Of a stretch of 6,628 nucleotides of DNA, positions 6,095-6,628 are shown piece after piece. The position numbers and the translations under genes are program-made. The stretch lies in contig CAYOWC010000278.1 of assembly GCA_964407525.1 (NCBI GenBank), positions 1-6,628 of the forward strand, read 5' to 3'. Each line of letters begins with the position of its first letter. Within the stretch, counting starts at the first letter, position 1. Source of the DNA: DUZB01 sp964407525. GTDB taxonomy: Bacteria; Desulfobacterota; DSM-4660; Desulfatiglandales; Desulfatiglandaceae. The notes beneath the pieces were generated by a model that had not been told where the DNA came from, did not search any database, and saw only the letters and a program-made list of their open reading frames with translations.

Positions 6095-6142
6095 TGTGGG
6101 AGCGGCTCTTGTCCACGATCTGTTTGGTGGGTTCCAGCCGCG
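6095..6142. repeat. REP-like palindrome carrying a diverged 31-bp-family unit in its loop
   Basis: TGTGGGAGCGGCT (ending 6107) and AGCCGCG (6136-6142) form a stem of at least six base pairs (6102-6107 with 6136-6141) resembling the GGGAGCGGCT/AGCCGCGA type of repetitive extragenic palindrome. The 28 bases between the arms (6108-6135) match the tandem repeat units at 535-627 at 22 of 28 positions against unit 1, keeping CTTGTCCAC and GGTGGGTT. Confidence 0.65.
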
Positions 6143-6149
6143 AAAAGTC

Positions 6150-6164
6150 GTGGCAAGATGCCAC
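6150..6164. repeat. Small perfect hairpin
   Basis: GTGGCA (6150-6155) and TGCCAC (6159-6164) form a six-base-pair stem with a three-base loop, directly beside the REP-like element. No T-run follows on either strand, so a terminator is unlikely. Confidence 0.6.
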
Positions 6165-6416
6165 TCACACAGTGTTTTGCAAAAAGGCAGAGTCCATAAT
6201 GAGAATCGCTGAAGTGGTGCTGTTTTTTCGTTTCAGATAGAGTTAATGGTTCACGGTTATCAGGTTACGGTTTGAATGAATTTGGGGAGCGATTAAATAA
6301 TTTTGGGCTGGTTTCAACTCTCTTTAGTATCAATATGATTCTTGGCATATCTTTAAAATATCCCATACAAATGAATTTTTAAGAAAAACGAAATTCAAAT
6401 TTTATTCTATAAAGGC

Positions 6417-6462
6417 AGATTATTGATAATCTTAACGCATTATTGGATATACTATCCAGTAA
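6417..6462. promoter_or_regulatory. Two operator-like dyads upstream of the plus-strand promoter
   Basis: A perfect 16-bp palindrome (AGATTAT, TG, ATAATCT) occupies 6417-6432. A second dyad with 10-base arms and one G-T mismatch (6440-6449 and 6453-6462, core TGGATA/TATCCA) follows. The centres are about 26-27 bp apart, roughly two and a half helical turns, and the second ends 44 bp before the -35 box at 6507. This arrangement suits a dimeric regulator, but the region is AT-rich and chance palindromes are common. Confidence 0.4.
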
Positions 6463-6506
6463 TGTCGACACTGCTAATCCTGAGATTAATTTGTATTATT
6501 TACTAT

Positions 6507-6535
6507 TTGACTTGACCCTTATGTGTATTTATGCT
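6507..6535 (+). promoter_or_regulatory. Predicted sigma-70-type promoter for the plus-strand gene
   Basis: TTGACT at 6507-6512 and TATGCT at 6530-6535 are separated by exactly 17 bases, close to the consensus -35 and -10 boxes. Transcription would start near 6542, leaving a leader of about 60 bases before the ATG at 6602. Confidence 0.6.
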
Positions 6536-6601
6536 ATGGGGAAAACCAAAATGATCTTTAATAAGGATATGCGCTTATAGAAATCGATTGAATTGGAGGC
6601 C

Positions 6602-6628
6602 ATGGTGCAGAAAATAATTACCATCGGA
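6602..6628 (+). CDS. Start of a plus-strand gene, only nine codons visible
   Basis: ATG at 6602 opens a frame MVQKIITIG that is cut by the window edge. GGAGG at 6595-6599 is a good ribosome binding site, but it is only two bases from the ATG. The next codon, GTG at 6605, has the more usual spacing of five, so it may be the true start. A sigma-70-type promoter lies 67 bp upstream. A KIITI opening followed by a small residue resembles the first beta strand of a nucleotide-binding fold, for example cytidylate-kinase-like proteins, but nine residues cannot identify a family. It is divergent from the exosortase genes. Confidence 0.55.

Larger units (their letters stand above)
5950..6601. other. 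Divergent intergenic region between the exosortase and the plus-strand gene
   Basis: About 650 bp without a convincing gene on either strand. The left part (to about 6170) is palindrome- and repeat-rich: TCGAATTTTCGA at 5989-6000, a GCACC/GGTGC stem at 6050-6066, a REP-like element and a short hairpin. A GGTTCACGGTT/GGTTACGGTT near-repeat lies at 6249-6273. From about 6290 the sequence becomes clearly AT-rich and contains two dyads and a promoter pointing right. I could not find a convincing minus-strand promoter for the exosortase gene. Confidence 0.6.

Overview
The window carries a minus-strand exosortase locus of a Gram-negative bacterium. In transcription order (right to left) it encodes a membrane exosortase, an EpsI-family partner, a large TPR-repeat lipoprotein and the start of an unrecognised secreted protein that runs off the left edge. 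A divergent plus-strand gene begins in the last 27 bases. The lipobox lipoprotein, the exosortase/EpsI pair and the many short dispersed repeats suggest an environmental Gram-negative bacterium, perhaps a Desulfobacterota (deltaproteobacterial) relative. That taxonomic guess is inference, not proof.

Layout: 1-497, partial secreted protein; 500-633, a hairpin over the start region and a 31-bp tandem repeat; 652-3435, TPR lipoprotein of 927 residues with a GTG start behind a strong ribosome binding site; 3436-3718, a gap filled by a composite inverted repeat; 3719-4360, epsI; 4361-5055, a 695-bp non-coding stretch made largely of short dispersed and tandem repeats; 5056-5949, exosortase (an extended TTG start at 6045 is possible); 5950-6601, an increasingly AT-rich intergenic region with a REP-like element, two operator-like dyads and a good sigma-70-type promoter; 6602-6628, first codons of a plus-strand gene.

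From family knowledge, exosortases are multi-pass inner-membrane transpeptidase-like enzymes. They recognise short C-terminal sorting signals of the PEP-CTERM type on exported proteins, in organisms that usually also make an exopolysaccharide. EpsI is their usual fused or adjacent partner, and TPR lipoproteins of the PrsT type commonly lie in the same loci. The partial secreted protein could be a cargo or an envelope component, but its C-terminus is outside the window. The genes are co-oriented and functionally linked. The gaps between them (695, 283 and about 155 bp) are packed with repeats, so one uninterrupted transcript is not assured.

The most unusual content is the repeat landscape: an inverted 67-69 bp repeat pair flanking epsI, a third diverged copy making a MITE-like composite, a 31-bp tandem repeat with a diverged copy 5.5 kb away inside a REP-like stem, and a 9-bp tandem repeat that supplies the last codons and stop of the exosortase gene.
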